Part shown: positions 1 to 10,724 of the stretch, in pieces
Layout of the letters: the number at the start of each line of letters is the position of its first letter
Numbering within the stretch: position 1 is the stretch's first letter
NCBI GenBank assembly: GCA_933228895.1
Contig: OW121849.1
Coordinates: forward strand, 40,766,354 to 40,830,353
Direction of reading: 5' to 3'
Source: Platycnemis pennipes
Lineage: Eukaryota; Arthropoda; Insecta; Odonata; Platycnemididae
DNA length: 64,000 bases
The notes under the pieces: model-generated
Told to the model about the DNA's origin: nothing
Databases searched by the model: none
The model's input: the letters and a program-made list of their open reading frames with translations, nothing else
Made by a program: the position numbers and the translations under genes

Positions 1-3000
1 GGCTTTGACCGACGGCCAATAATAGACACGCTGCATACAAATATAATTTAAAGAGTGCCGCCGAGTTTTCTCACCATGAGCAGGACGAAGATATCGCAAA
101 CTGCATTTTTAAGGAACAACCGAAAATAAAGTTAACCAAAAAGCGTTCATACGCAACTTCAAACTCTGTATATCTCTCAAAATATCACCCAAAATAACTC
201 ATCAAAAACTCATAACGAGTAAGAGTAAAGAGAAACTTCTCTGTGAAGTGAAGTGTACAAAACGGCTTATATATATATAGATTCTCCCCCCTGCTTGGGG
301 GTTTTAAGAGGCATGGGTACAGGGCACCAAATTGGTACCCGAGGCTACGTGATGAGAATGGTAATTTCATTCCGAGGCCGGGGAAAGCAAATGATAGAGG
401 GGGGCGGTATAAAAAGGGAGGGACTGAGAAGGAGGGAGTCTTAGGAAGAGACCGACAAGAGGCTGAGTAAAGGAATTGAGCGTGCGTGCTTAAGATTAAG
501 AGGCAGGGATGCGTTTTGCGTGAATGGAGTGAAGCGACAAATGCTTGGTTGGACCAGAATAGATTATTCTGAAGATGTTATTTTTTCTCAATGTTTTTGC
601 ATATCTTAGATCATGGCCACCTATGAGCAAGTCATGGAGGAGGGAGGATATTCAGAAAACTATAACACATTGGAATGTGGAAAAGGTAAGTTTGCATCAA
701 GACTTCGAGGTCTTTAGCCCAAACTGAATATATATGCATGCGCAATACAGCGTGTCCAAATGTTTTCCAGAAAGAAGCGCATGCTCCCCAGAGACGACTG
801 AATTTTATTAGCATAGGCAGCCTTAGATGAATTGCAAATGGGAAAATAGCAGAGCGTGTGCAAAATTGCATGCGTCGAGGAAGTTGACAGGTTTAAGTTG
901 GTTTCAAAGAAAGCCCATGCAGTTTTTTACCCAAACTTTTCCTCCTCCTATGCATAGTTATTTCCCATCTTTCCTTTTTCCTTTCGCTTTAAATTCTTCT
1001 TTACCACTTTTTTGAGATTTTTCGTGAAATTTTCCTTCAAAAGCTCCCTAGATTGCTTTCTTCCACCCCATTATTCTCAATTTAATTAATTTATAACTAA
1101 TAAATATTTAATTAAATCACCACATCATATGCATCAATATTTCAATATACTTAACTAATAATATATAATACCTAAGTCTCATATTCATCAAATCAATAAA
1201 CTCTTTGGCCAAAACTCAATACGCAGTACCACTTTCTTTTGTTACACCTAATCCTACAAACTAAGGCATAAATGTATGAAGATAATTTAATACAGTGTAA
1301 GTATACTATAACCTGGCACATAATAATTCAAATTCGTAATCATAAGTTAACTTCATTAACGTAAATATTTTTTTCCTCCTGTCGAATTAATACTCGGAAA
1401 AAACTTTCGGATAGGAAATGGGAACAATCCCTTAAATTAATTCATTAATGTTTTTCCTTTGAAAAACAATACGGAATAAGTGAATACAACTATATAATCA
1501 CGGTGAGCTTGAGATAGTAATTAAATTTCACTCGCAATCTGTCAAAATGCTGAACCAGCTCTCCACGGAAAAACGGTAGTTCTTTTCTGTTGGCGAAACA
1601 AGACGTGCTATCTTACAAGTGCTTTCATTTTCAAAGGCCGTAAGGGGAACGCCTCACAGTAACGCATTCCGATACGGATTGCTGCGTGAATTAATTTACG
1701 AAATGACTCCGAGCCTGCAAAAAAAAATCGTCGGGTGTGAAAAATGAAAGCGAACAACCACAGTGAAACGCAGGAAATATCCCATGGAAATATTAAAATG
1801 AAGAGAGGATAATATTCGACTCACACCAAAATATACACACCTGTTCACGGCCAAATTCATAATAATGGACACCTTAATATCCTGATGGAAATTAAGTTGT
1901 CGTCTTACATCCTTTATATATGCAAACGTTTCCTGATTAAGCAATAAAATGGGATGCCTTGAGGAATAATATGGAATGCCTGAAGATAAAGCTAATGCAA
2001 ATTATTTACTCGAGCTATTTAGGCCAATGCGATACCATTAATGCAAAATTGTGCATCCAGAACGCCACTATTGGTACTGTAATGAGGTATTCCATTTTAC
2101 TTACAAATTCTACACCTTTTTCCGTTGATCTGCTTCTTATACACTCCTCACTATCTTAAAATAGCACTTGCAATGGATTAGAGATATTTTCCTCACACTC
2201 TTAGTTTTTAATTGAGATCCTCAGCCTGAGTATTGGATTAATCCGACATGGATTAATTCCTTATTCCTCCTCTTTTCATACACACAATATTCACTGAATA
2301 ATGCTGATTAAAGATTCTGACAAATGTATGTAATACTGATTATCTGCCAATGAATAGTCAAAAAACAAAAATGAAATAACAAACGGTAACATAAGATCGA
2401 AACTATTTTTTTTCCGTACGGTGTTGGTTTTAAGCGTTATTACCTAGTGCCAAGTTAAAATACTCAGCCTACTGCATCCCCAGCCTATGTCACCCTTTTT
2501 TCAAAGAGAATCTATTTTTATTTTGCAATGTTCTCAGCTTTATTGAAATTCCTTCTTTCAAATAATATACAGCGTTACTATTGTTTAGCATTCGAAGTCA
2601 CATTTTACCACAGCATTATCAGCATTGCTTTTAGGCTTTTTGTCTCCTCATTATACTTCCTGGTCTCTTTAGAAGGTTTTATTAATAGTATATTTCTGTT
2701 CTCAGATACCTACTATACTTATTTTTTAGCATAGCTCCTACAACCGAACTGTACCTTGATTTAAACGTACCTTGATTAAAAAATGATTTACATCCAAGTG
2801 GTATGATGGGAGGATTTAATCTACAACGTTTGATTTGCCAGACCGCCACCTAACTGCCTTGGCTAGCACAAGAGGCCTTTGCTTAAGTTTCTCTATCTTT
2901 TGCTCTCTCTATTATAAATAAACTTAGGACAATTATATGACCAGTTGTAGCATATTTAAACCATTTATTTACTTATGATAAACACTTTTGCCAGGTTCGA

Positions 3001-4600
3001 CCAATGATCCAAGACCGTTCAAATAGAAGAGCTGTAATTTTGGAAAAAATGGATGGGACTAGTTTCTATTGGAACGCCATTTCTATATTTCCTTTGCATC
3101 AGGTGTTTAATGTGAAATGTTTTCATGGATTGTAAAAAGGGTTTTTATTTACAGTTATTAATTGCTTAGAGCGGGAAAATCCATCCTTAATTATTTCTTG
3201 ATTGATATTTATAAAGGTAACTAAAAAACTCCGTTTCCTTGTGCTGTCTCTTAGCTGCCCTCTCTTTCATTATTTATTGGAAACTTTGATGAATGGAAAC
3301 TATATATCATTTCATATCCGAACATATTGAAGGAACTTAGTTATGGTTGTAATAGCACCTAAACGATGTATTTATAACAGAAAATGACCTCTTAAAGGGT
3401 TTTCCATCATGCTTGTCGCTCCTTCCTCGCTTTTCTGTAATCGCATATTGATTGATTCCTAGCTCACGTCAGCTTCAGCTACGGATTTAAGAATTGTTCC
3501 TGGTCTGCTTTGCACAGAAACGCAATTGAATGTAGTAGTACTACCATAGAATGCATTATATAGGTTTTATAAACATTTAGAATGTTTAAATACGATGATT
3601 ATCATTACTTAGCACATTTACTGGAAATGTATGCCTACACGAGATAAGTAAAATAAAAACCTTAAAAATGTGAGTGAAAATTGCACATATATCTCATCTA
3701 AGGTCACATAAAACGCTCATTAAAGGCATGAAAACTAATGACATTGGATGACTTTCAGGTGGCCGAATGGCATAAGTTACACGACTCCATCCATTATAAG
3801 CATATCTTTTATGCCCTGTATGGAATGTCGTATCATATTTCAGTACAAGTTGAACGTGGTTGAGGAAAACAAGAATTTTTTACAGCTGAGCTCTCAAGTG
3901 AATTATCATCATGAGCAAAACTGGTTTCCGTGAAATGAAAACGCAAATCGCCCGAAAACATTTTTTTCCGTACTGGTAAAATTTTAAGGTAGTGGCAGAA
4001 AATTCGTTTCTGCAAAAGAAAATCCAATAGGTGAATGGTGGAAAATAAGAAAAAAAAACGATTACTTCATCTTTGTTAAGAGGGGGCTCAGCTGTTTAAG
4101 ACTCTTCATCTTGAATATGTACTGGTCAAATAAGAGATTTTCTTGTCTTCAAGCAATACTAAAGGTGGTGTGCACATTTAAATAACAATATATTCGTAAT
4201 TAAGGTTTCTATACACTTCATCCGACATAAAACTTCATAGAAAACATTTGGAGTATATCCTATTGGTGCTCCAAAAACAGCAGTGGCTCCAAACCTATGG
4301 TACGCGTATTGATAGAACATTTAATTTCCTGGTACGCAACTTTCTGGCATAATATTTACCTGCACTTGATTCTAAGTGGTTGGGGGCCAATGTCTATAAA
4401 AACATCTGGTTCGATGAGAGTCTTGCAAATTCTTGAGACGGATGATGCCAACGTGCTCCTCAAAACAACCTATAAAATTTCGTGGAAAAGGAATAATTTC
4501 AATAACTTTGCAACAAGCAATAATTAATTATTAACAAATAATGCTTCGTTGAAATAAACAAAATTAACAGAAAAAATAATAACTAGACTTTTTAATCGGT
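1..4600. other. Unassigned AT-rich intergenic DNA
   Basis: I see no recognisable gene or transposon here. Open frames are short (under 95 codons), AT-rich and without domain motifs. The first 500 bases are slightly more GC-rich and hold a small hairpin around CCCCCTGCTTGGGGG near 286-302 and a TATAAAAAG string near 408, neither enough to call a promoter. The remainder is simple-composition DNA with occasional A or T runs. Host introns or very old repeats cannot be excluded by eye. Confidence 0.6.
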
Positions 4601-4665
4601 ATGAGTAAAGAGCATGCAGTTCCTGGAAAAATTGTTTATCCGGTTCGTGACTAATTGGTTTTTAA

Positions 4666-4737
4666 CCCGGCGTTACTCGCGCGAGATTTCCGATCAAGGT
4701 TACTCGCGTGGGGTGCTCCTGACACCCCAATGTAAAT
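4666..4737 (+). repeat. Left terminal and subterminal repeat of piggyBac-like A
   Basis: The first 18 bases are the terminal inverted repeat. A second copy of the GTTACTCGCG motif follows at about 4699-4708 and runs straight into GTGGGGTGCTCCTGACACCCC, a diverged form of the palindrome inside the right end. A terminal repeat plus a spaced subterminal copy is typical of piggyBac ends, where both are probably transposase contacts. Confidence 0.85.
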
Positions 4738-5000
4738 TTTCGTTTAAAAATGGGTTTCACAGTATTTTATTTGTGAAATTCATAAATATTATTTAAATAT
4801 ATGTTTTTTACTTGCAGTGTTTATGCTGAGGAGGATGAGTTGATCGTTTAACTTGTACTATCTAGGCGGATCTAGGGTTGGGGAGAGTGGGAAAATCCCC
4901 CACCACCAATCTAAGAGAAATAGTTTTTTTGCGGAGGCTAAGTTCTGAGGGATAATGGGGCTCAGCAGAATCAAAGTTGCTTAGAGTAATGTGGAGAATC

Positions 5001-5164
5001 TCGGGTTGTACACTGGGTCACAGTTTTCATTGTAGCCGACGTTTCATCACTAACCGAGCGTCATTCTCAGGGCTGAGATGACTCACCTTTTCCCTGAGGA
5101 CGATACTTGATTAGTGTCGACACGACTGCTACAATGAACAATGCGACCCAATGTACTACCCCGG
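5001..5164. repeat. Foldback element FB1 (Penelope-like, imperfect inverted repeat)
   Basis: Arms at about 5001-5080 and 5091-5164 are inverted copies with roughly 75-80% identity and a short loop. The right arm reads CTGAGGA (5094-5100), then a 7-bp stem CGATACT / AGTGTCG around a 5-base loop, then ACAC. This is the same layout as the foldbacks at 28.6 and 18.5 kb. The left arm has a degraded version on the minus strand (CTGAGAA ... GAAACGTC). It lies inside piggyBac-like element A. I assign it to the family from the shared motif and structure; no protein is encoded. Confidence 0.75.
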
Positions 5165-5239
5165 AAGGTCCTTGTTCATACATCCATCGGGAAACTTAGA
5201 TAATATATAATTTTCTGAGTGCTAATTTTGGGGGGAAGT

Positions 5240-5263
5240 GGGGGGGGGGGGGGGGGGGGGGGG
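5240..5263 (+). repeat. Poly-G tract (24 G)
   Basis: An uninterrupted run of 24 G follows TTTTGGGGGGAAGT. The flanks are themselves inverted: AATTTTGGGG upstream and CCCCAAAATT downstream. The tract could form G-quadruplexes and its length should be treated as uncertain, since such runs are prone to sequencing and assembly error. Confidence 0.85.
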
Positions 5264-5459
5264 AAGTTCCTCCCCAAAATTTTTGTCCGGATCCGATTCT
5301 TTCTCTTATGTACGATAAATTACTTTCTCAGACTTGAATATGAATTACTGTGAATACTGTTATCATGGCATAGGCACCATAATCCGCTGTCACTGCGTAT
5401 TCACGAATGTTGCCGTAACTTATCAAAATAGCATCGTCCAGGTCATTTGCATTTCCGAT

Positions 5460-6540
5460 ATTCTCCTTATAAATGGCTTCGTCAATTCCCTCGCACTTTC
5501 TCGTAGGAATTTTGATCAATACGTCTTGCTTCTTGGATTGACGTTATTGTATATAGCAAAAGAGTTAATGCCTGCCACGTTTTTGGAGTGGAAAAAATTA
5601 CCATTGGCCATCTAGTAGTGTTTCTTGAAATATTACGTGCTACGCACATCTCATCCACTGTGTCAACACCACCTCTAGTAAAGTTCCCTATAAAAAGATA
5701 TTACCTCTTGTTTCTTCTTGTCACCTGTCGACCTGTCTATGCTCATACTACATGCATTGTTGACAACAAAATTACGTTTTCACCTTTTTTTTTGGGTGTA
5801 AGATAAGATAGTTATGTTCTTTCTAAATCCAAAGAGACTGCTATTCTCCTCCCTCTGTTTTGTGCACACCATCTTAGGTGGCAATTCCCTTTTTTTCAGA
5901 GTTTCCACCAGTGTCAATTTACTTTGTATCAAATCCTCTGCCAGGGGAACACTTGCAAACCAATTGTCAGCTGTGACGTTTCTCCACGGCACAACAATTG
6001 GTTCCACTAAGCACTTTACCACATCTCTAAGCTCTTTAGGAGTATTATCTACTTTGTAGGGTCCTTCAGGTTGACTCCCTGCATATACCTCTAAATTGTA
6101 AATATTAAATACATTAGCGTCAACCAATGAAAATATTTCTATACCATATCTTGCAGGCTTATTTGGGAGATATTGCCTGAATGAATATCTTCCCCTAAAG
6201 CCGACTAATCGCTCGTCTACCTTTGTGTACTCTGATGGCATAGTTATCCTGAAACTTTCTCACAGGCATTTCAAAAAGTTGACGAATCGGAGCTAATTTG
6301 TCTATCATTTTTCTTTCTGCCCTACTGTTTATATGATCAAATCTGAGCCACTGCAGAAGAAAACGGAATCCTTGGTAATTCATGGACACGTAAAATATGT
6401 CAACACCATCTCGAACCTATAAATCCTCTATATTTTTTCGCCCAGATCTACTTGTTCCCGTGAAGAGCAAATGCCCTATGAAACATTCAATTTCTCCCTC
6501 ATCGGTGGGCCTGGCATCTCTCGCACGCGAATAATTCACT
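5460..6540 (-). pseudogene. piggyBac transposase relic (DDE_Tnp_1_7)
   Basis: Reading 6540 down to 5460, successive pieces match the piggyBac DDE transposase in order. First comes an N-terminal segment with EIECFIGHLLFTG. Next is WLRFDHINSRAERKMIDKLAP (6195-6389), then KVDERLVGFRGRYSFRQYLP and TADNWFASVPLAEDL (5780-6241). Last are FTRGGVDTVDEMC and RWPM, with NVAGINSFAIYNN near 5550-5690. By alignment with the family, the three catalytic aspartates correspond to the D of VDERL, TADNW and GGVDT, and all three survive. The gene is dead: a TAG replaces an expected Trp after IEDL, a frameshift lies near 6241, there are about three more between 5590 and 5785, and a TGA follows RSKTY. I did not find the extreme N-terminus or the C-terminal cysteine-rich domain. 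Confidence 0.92.
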
Positions 6541-6965
6541 CCTACTTTTTGAATTTAAATATTTATGCATAACGATATTCCTAACCTGAAGTTATACCAT
6601 GCAAAGTTGTAAACCATAAAAATCAAGTTTCTGAAATATTTTTTTGTAGTAGGAAAAAAACAATTAGACTTTCAATACTAGGTACGTTCTTACTGGGTGA
6701 TATACTGCACTCGTAATGAAGTTATGTATACGGAGAAAAATAGAATATACATAGAATAAAAATATGGAGATAAGAAAAACAATATTTTCGGAGTTGTACG
6801 CAATCGAATCACGCTGAAAATCTGAAAATTGTAATATAATATTATGACCATCAGAACATGAATATAATTACTATTTCATCAATATTATTCAATGGTAGTA
6901 TAAAACCAAGAAAAACCTATCTCACAGAAAGCACATGCCGAGGAGCCTACGTCGCGGAGTCTATT

Positions 6966-6998
6966 GGGGTGTTCAGGACACCCCGCGCGAGTAACGCC
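6966..6998 (+). repeat. Extra internal copy of the piggyBac-A right end
   Basis: The sequence GGGGTGTTCAGGACACCCC followed by GCGCGAGTAACGCC repeats the right subterminal palindrome and most of the TIR of element A, about 355 bp inside the true right end. It lacks the final GGGTTAA and continues as GTGAGTGAG. It could be the remnant of a related element inserted nearby or a partial end duplication within the element. Confidence 0.8.
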
Positions 6999-7315
6999 GT
7001 GAGTGAGAGTATACCGAATGATTTGAGAGGCGTCCTCCAGCAGATAAAGGTAAAATACGAGAACGCATGTTAGATTGTAACATAAATTTCACAGTTACAA
7101 AGTTGCAACCAAAACAATGAGGTATGGAGTAAGAATTGGTAGTATGAGATTGAGTGGCTTGAACATTATCCCCTTTTAAGGCTACCACGCAGGTTATTTA
7201 CAATGTATACCTGTGAATGTTGGTGTTAAAAGAAAGATAACATATCACATTCCAGCTACTGAAGAGGAGAGGTCAATGGAATAAAGACTAAAAAAATTAT
7301 ACAATGAAAAACAGG

Positions 7316-7353
7316 GTGGGGTGTTCAGGACACCCCGCGCGAGTAACGCCGGG
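7316..7353 (-). repeat. Right terminal repeat of piggyBac-like A
   Basis: A 19-base palindrome, GGGGTGTTCAGGACACCCC (7317-7335), abuts GCGCGAGTAACGCCGGG, which is the inverse of the left terminus, followed by TTAA. The palindrome could extrude as a hairpin or bind a dimeric protein. Both readings are inference. Confidence 0.88.
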
Positions 7354-7357
7354 TTAA

Positions 7358-9260
7358 ATATACTACAAAGAAGTTGGCGGGAGAATACGAATATGATGCC
7401 ATTATAAATTTTTTTATGCCTAAATTTGATTTTCATATTGATTTTACTTCATATACATACGAATCAGAGTGAAATTAATACAAATCAATCAATACAAATC
7501 GTGACAGGCAGTTGGTTGACCGTTGCTGTACTAGGAGGACAGGGAGCTCCAAAGTACCGTGGCATGTGAGGCCCGCGTTAGGATTGTAACAGGCCCGTGG
7601 TCATTCTGCGGAAATGCACAAATTTCGACTATTTTTTTCAAAAAGAAACTTTACGGGGTGTTAATAGACACCAAATTTATAAAATAATATTGCTTCATAT
7701 TGTTCTAATTTTAATATTACTTACAATTTCATCGTTCACCGCTACCTATTTCATGATAGTTCTTCCCACTGGTTCGGCCTCGATCTACAATGTAAGGAGT
7801 TTTGGTAGCTGGTACAGTATTCTTAAAATTTGACGTTTCGTTAACAGTCGCCATGGATTCTTGTCAATAAGGATATTTGCATGGTGAAAAGTAATTTTCT
7901 TTTGGTACCTGCATGCATGAATGTTTAAAGGGGTGTATTCACTTATTAACATATTTTCTGGAATGATTTCTCGTAATTAGCAAAATGCATTATTATTTAT
8001 AAATTTTTTCTTTTTTAACACTTTGAAAATAGTGAAGGCACATTGATCATGAATCTTGTGAATGAGATATGTAACCTCCTAATGTGAGATATGAGCTCTT
8101 GATGTTCGTTGTCAATGATATTCACAATATAATTTTATCTCGCATACTGCAAATTAGTTTTTATTTGCTTCCAATAAAACTGATAAAAGTTTATATAAAA
8201 TATTATGTTCTTTTTACACTGGCTTATGAAACACTGCTGAAGTGCTCAGTGTGGTGGACCTGGTGGTGAAAAGTTAAGAAAACCTTCTCCTCCTTCCTCC
8301 CCTTTCTAGTCCTCCCTTAGAGGACATGTTAAGACGCCAACCTCACCGCGGGGTAGTTTACTATAGGAAATTCCCAAGTCCACCCACTTCCGAATACGCA
8401 GTCCCTAGGCGGCTTAAAATAGAGGAAGCGGCGAAGGAAAAACTGAAGTAGTTCCCGCTCTCGAAACGTCTTGAATGCCACTATATTTGCGTCCATCCGG
8501 ATTTACGACTCAAGCGCTTTCGCACGCGTATTCGCATTTCGTGGAAACTCGACCCCTGAATGGGGTGGGGGAAGAAAAGGGTTTCAGGGGAGCACTTGGA
8601 TCCCGAAAGGGAATGATGACAATAATTCATGCCACGACGCTGAGAGCACATAACCTTTGGTGTTGGACCCATGGCCCTAAATACCAACAGGGAGGCAGAA
8701 AACTGCAGCGCTCGCCTCATCCTCGTAAACATTTTCCGAGGGGGCGAGTGGCGGGGTGAGAAGAAATGTGCACCTCTTGGAAAAGAAGAGGAGGGAGGGA
8801 GCAGGAAGGTTTTGGAGTAAATACAATTCCGGCAAGATGACGACCAACTCGTGTCCACACTTATCCCCAGGGAATACTTTGGGATTCCGAACTTGCCCTG
8901 CACTCTCTAAAAGAGGCTCGGACCGGGGGACCGGAAGTTCAAGGATCATCCTCACGATAAGTAGGATAAGCGGTATATAAGATGAAATCGAAATAACCGT
9001 GGAGAAAATTAGAATGGGTCAGGATTATTTGCATGCCTACATGGAGCTCTAAATTTAAGTGCATGAGTTTAATTCTCTTAAATATCTCCCAAAATTTTTG
9101 CATTCAGCCGAAGATATTTTTATCAACTTTCTGCTGTATATGAACGACATAATACACTCTTGTGAGGCAGGGGACTATATTGGATGTGAGTTCTTCGTGC
9201 TTAGCTGCAAATTTATTCTCTAACGGCCAACAGAAAGGTTAGAAGTGCATTGTAGCAAGT
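7358..9260. other. Unassigned DNA; GC-richer block 8280-8960
   Basis: I recognise no gene here. The 8.3-8.95 kb part is GC-richer and has overlapping open frames on both strands (up to 140 codons), but their composition is arginine/serine/proline-rich in every frame. That is what GC-rich non-coding DNA gives, and no domain motif or splice-consistent series is visible. Confidence 0.5.
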
Positions 9261-9354
9261 GATTTTTGGTGTGATGCAGGGGTTGAAGATCACCAAGCAT
9301 GCACTATTAGCAAGCAAACAAACAACTAAGGGTCTCAAGCAACCAGATCGTTAG

Positions 9355-9372
9355 TATATATATATATATATA
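9355..9372 (+). repeat. (TA)9 microsatellite
   Basis: A run of nine TA dinucleotides within the 3' region of the LINE relic. Such tracts are common in AT-rich DNA and I attach no function to it. Confidence 0.8.
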
Positions 9373-9796
9373 GTATTTAAGGGATTAATACATGCATCAT
9401 GCACTACAGGCTACTCTAAAATATGTCCCCTACCTATCCCTTTGCTATACTGCCTATTGTGTTGTCTTATAGTACGGGGGAAAAATGACATTTTGAATCT
9501 ATCAGTACGACAATTTATCTCTCTAATCTTATTTGTCTGGTCGAATCATAATACGCTGGTGTTTTTAATACAGCCTAACATCTTCAGCAAAGCTCTCCGA
9601 TTGAAATTTCTCCAATAGATTTAATATGTACTTAAACCTGCGCTCTGATAATGATTCCCACCCTAATTCTTGTATTAATTCTGAAACACTACTCAACCTA
9701 TCGTAACACCTTTTAACGAACCTAGCTGCTCTACGCTTTGCACTGTCTAGTTCTCTGATCAAACCTAATTCACCCGGATCCCATACACTGGCTACA

Positions 9797-9880
9797 TTTC
9801 GTTTCTGGCATGGATGCACTCCCTGTCACACACCCTCGAGCTGGCTTGCAGGGTATGCCGTAGATACAGATATAGATACA
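9797..9880 (+). mobile_element. 84-bp insertion of a LINE 3' tail in the opposite orientation
   Basis: Alignment by eye with the sister copy at 32.4-32.5 kb shows extra DNA between the codons for SLVRP and VASVWDP. The extra piece contains CACACACCC, GGCTTGCAGGGTAT and a GATACA/GATATA tail. That is the 3' end of the same LINE family (compare 31870-31925) in plus orientation. A short ATACA/CTACA match flanks it. It is therefore an extremely 5'-truncated copy that landed head-on inside an older relative. Confidence 0.75.
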
Positions 9881-10724
9881 TACTCAAGGGCCTAACTAGT
9901 GAAAAGTAACATCGCTCTTTTGTCTTTTCATCAAATTTCCCAAGTACTCTTTTTATAAATCCTACCTTTCTCTTCACTCGGCCGCATATTTCCCTTAAGT
10001 GTCTTCCCCACGATAAATCTTTAGTGATTATTAAACCAAAATACCTTATGGTTTCAACGCTTTCGGTCTTCGTGTTATTAATTTTATAGGATCACTCTAT
10101 CGAATTATTCCTCCTCCAAAAATTAATAGCTACACACTTTTTAAGGTTAAGTTCTAACTGCAATTTGTCGCACCACTCTTGAATTGCATCTTAATCCTTA
10201 CTAAGCGAATCCCTGTCTTCTTTTGATATACTCCTGTACACAATGGAATCGTTAGCAAAAGGTCTAAGCTTAACTATGGTACTCAAATCGTTTATGCATA
10301 AAATAAATAAAAGTGGACCTATTACGCAACCCTAGGGAACTCCCGATGTGACTTTGATTGTGTCCGACATGATACCATCTATAACAACCCCCTACTCTCC
10401 CTCACTTAAGAGTTCTTTTACTCAACATACAACGTCTTTATTCATACCAAAACTCTCTTACTTCAAAATTAATTTATCACAAGGAACTTTGTCGAATGCT
10501 TTTTAAAATCTAAAAATATCACATCAACTTCAGTACTGTTTTCGCCGTAGACTAAAATATCGTGTACGAATAAAGATAATTGTGTCTCGTAAGATCTATC
10601 TTTCCTGAACCCAAGTTGGCTGTTAATGAGCAATCCCTGACTATACAAATACCCCATGATCGAACTGACTACAATGTGCTCAAACCCCTCACAAGAGATT
10701 GACGTAAGATGGGTCTGTAGTTAA

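Larger units (their letters stand above)
4666..7353 (-). mobile_element. piggyBac-like DNA transposon A (2.69 kb, TTAA-flanked, defective)
   Basis: The element is bounded by TTAA at 4662-4665 and at 7354-7357. Its outer ends are inverted: the left begins CCCGGCGTTACTCGCGCG and the right ends CGCGCGAGTAACGCCGGG. Exact insertion at TTAA with CCC-starting ends is the hallmark of the piggyBac superfamily. Inside on the minus strand lies a broken piggyBac transposase (about 5460-6540). Just inside each end is a GC-rich palindrome (GGGGTGTTCAGGACACCCC on the right, a diverged form on the left). The body also carries a Penelope-like foldback (5001-5164) and a poly-G tract (5240-5263), probably later insertions. 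The intact ends mean it could once have been mobilised by a related transposase supplied elsewhere. Confidence 0.92.
9270..10720 (-). pseudogene. LINE relic, L2/jockey-group reverse transcriptase and 3' end
   Basis: Reading right to left on the minus strand: a reverse transcriptase finger segment with LGFRKDRSYETQLSLF and VDVIFLDFKK (10469-10657). This is followed by VTSGVP(stop)GCVIGPLLF and RPFANDSIVYR near 10250-10370, a thumb-like WCDKLQLELNLKKC, and then a C-terminal region with VGFIKRVLGKFDEKTKERC and VASVWDPGELGLIREL. The same C-terminus is present at 32.1-32.7 kb and 54.0-54.4 kb, so this is one family. Odd points: the usual FADD catalytic box reads FAND, the Q of GVPQG is a stop, and several frameshifts are present. 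An 84-bp insertion sits at 9797-9880. The copy is clearly inactive. Confidence 0.88.

Noticed and set aside
405..420. TATAAAAAG string as a core promoter (also near 27340)
   Set aside because: No initiator, downstream gene or conserved context. TATA-like strings are expected in AT-rich DNA.
5328..5615. Small frames at the piggyBac 3' side as separate genes
   Set aside because: They are frame shadows of the broken transposase, whose real residues (NVAGINSFAIYNN and a TKPFIRR stretch) lie in other minus-strand frames here.
8475..8955. Opposing frames up to 140 codons
   Set aside because: Mutual antisense shadows in a GC-rich block with no protein signature.
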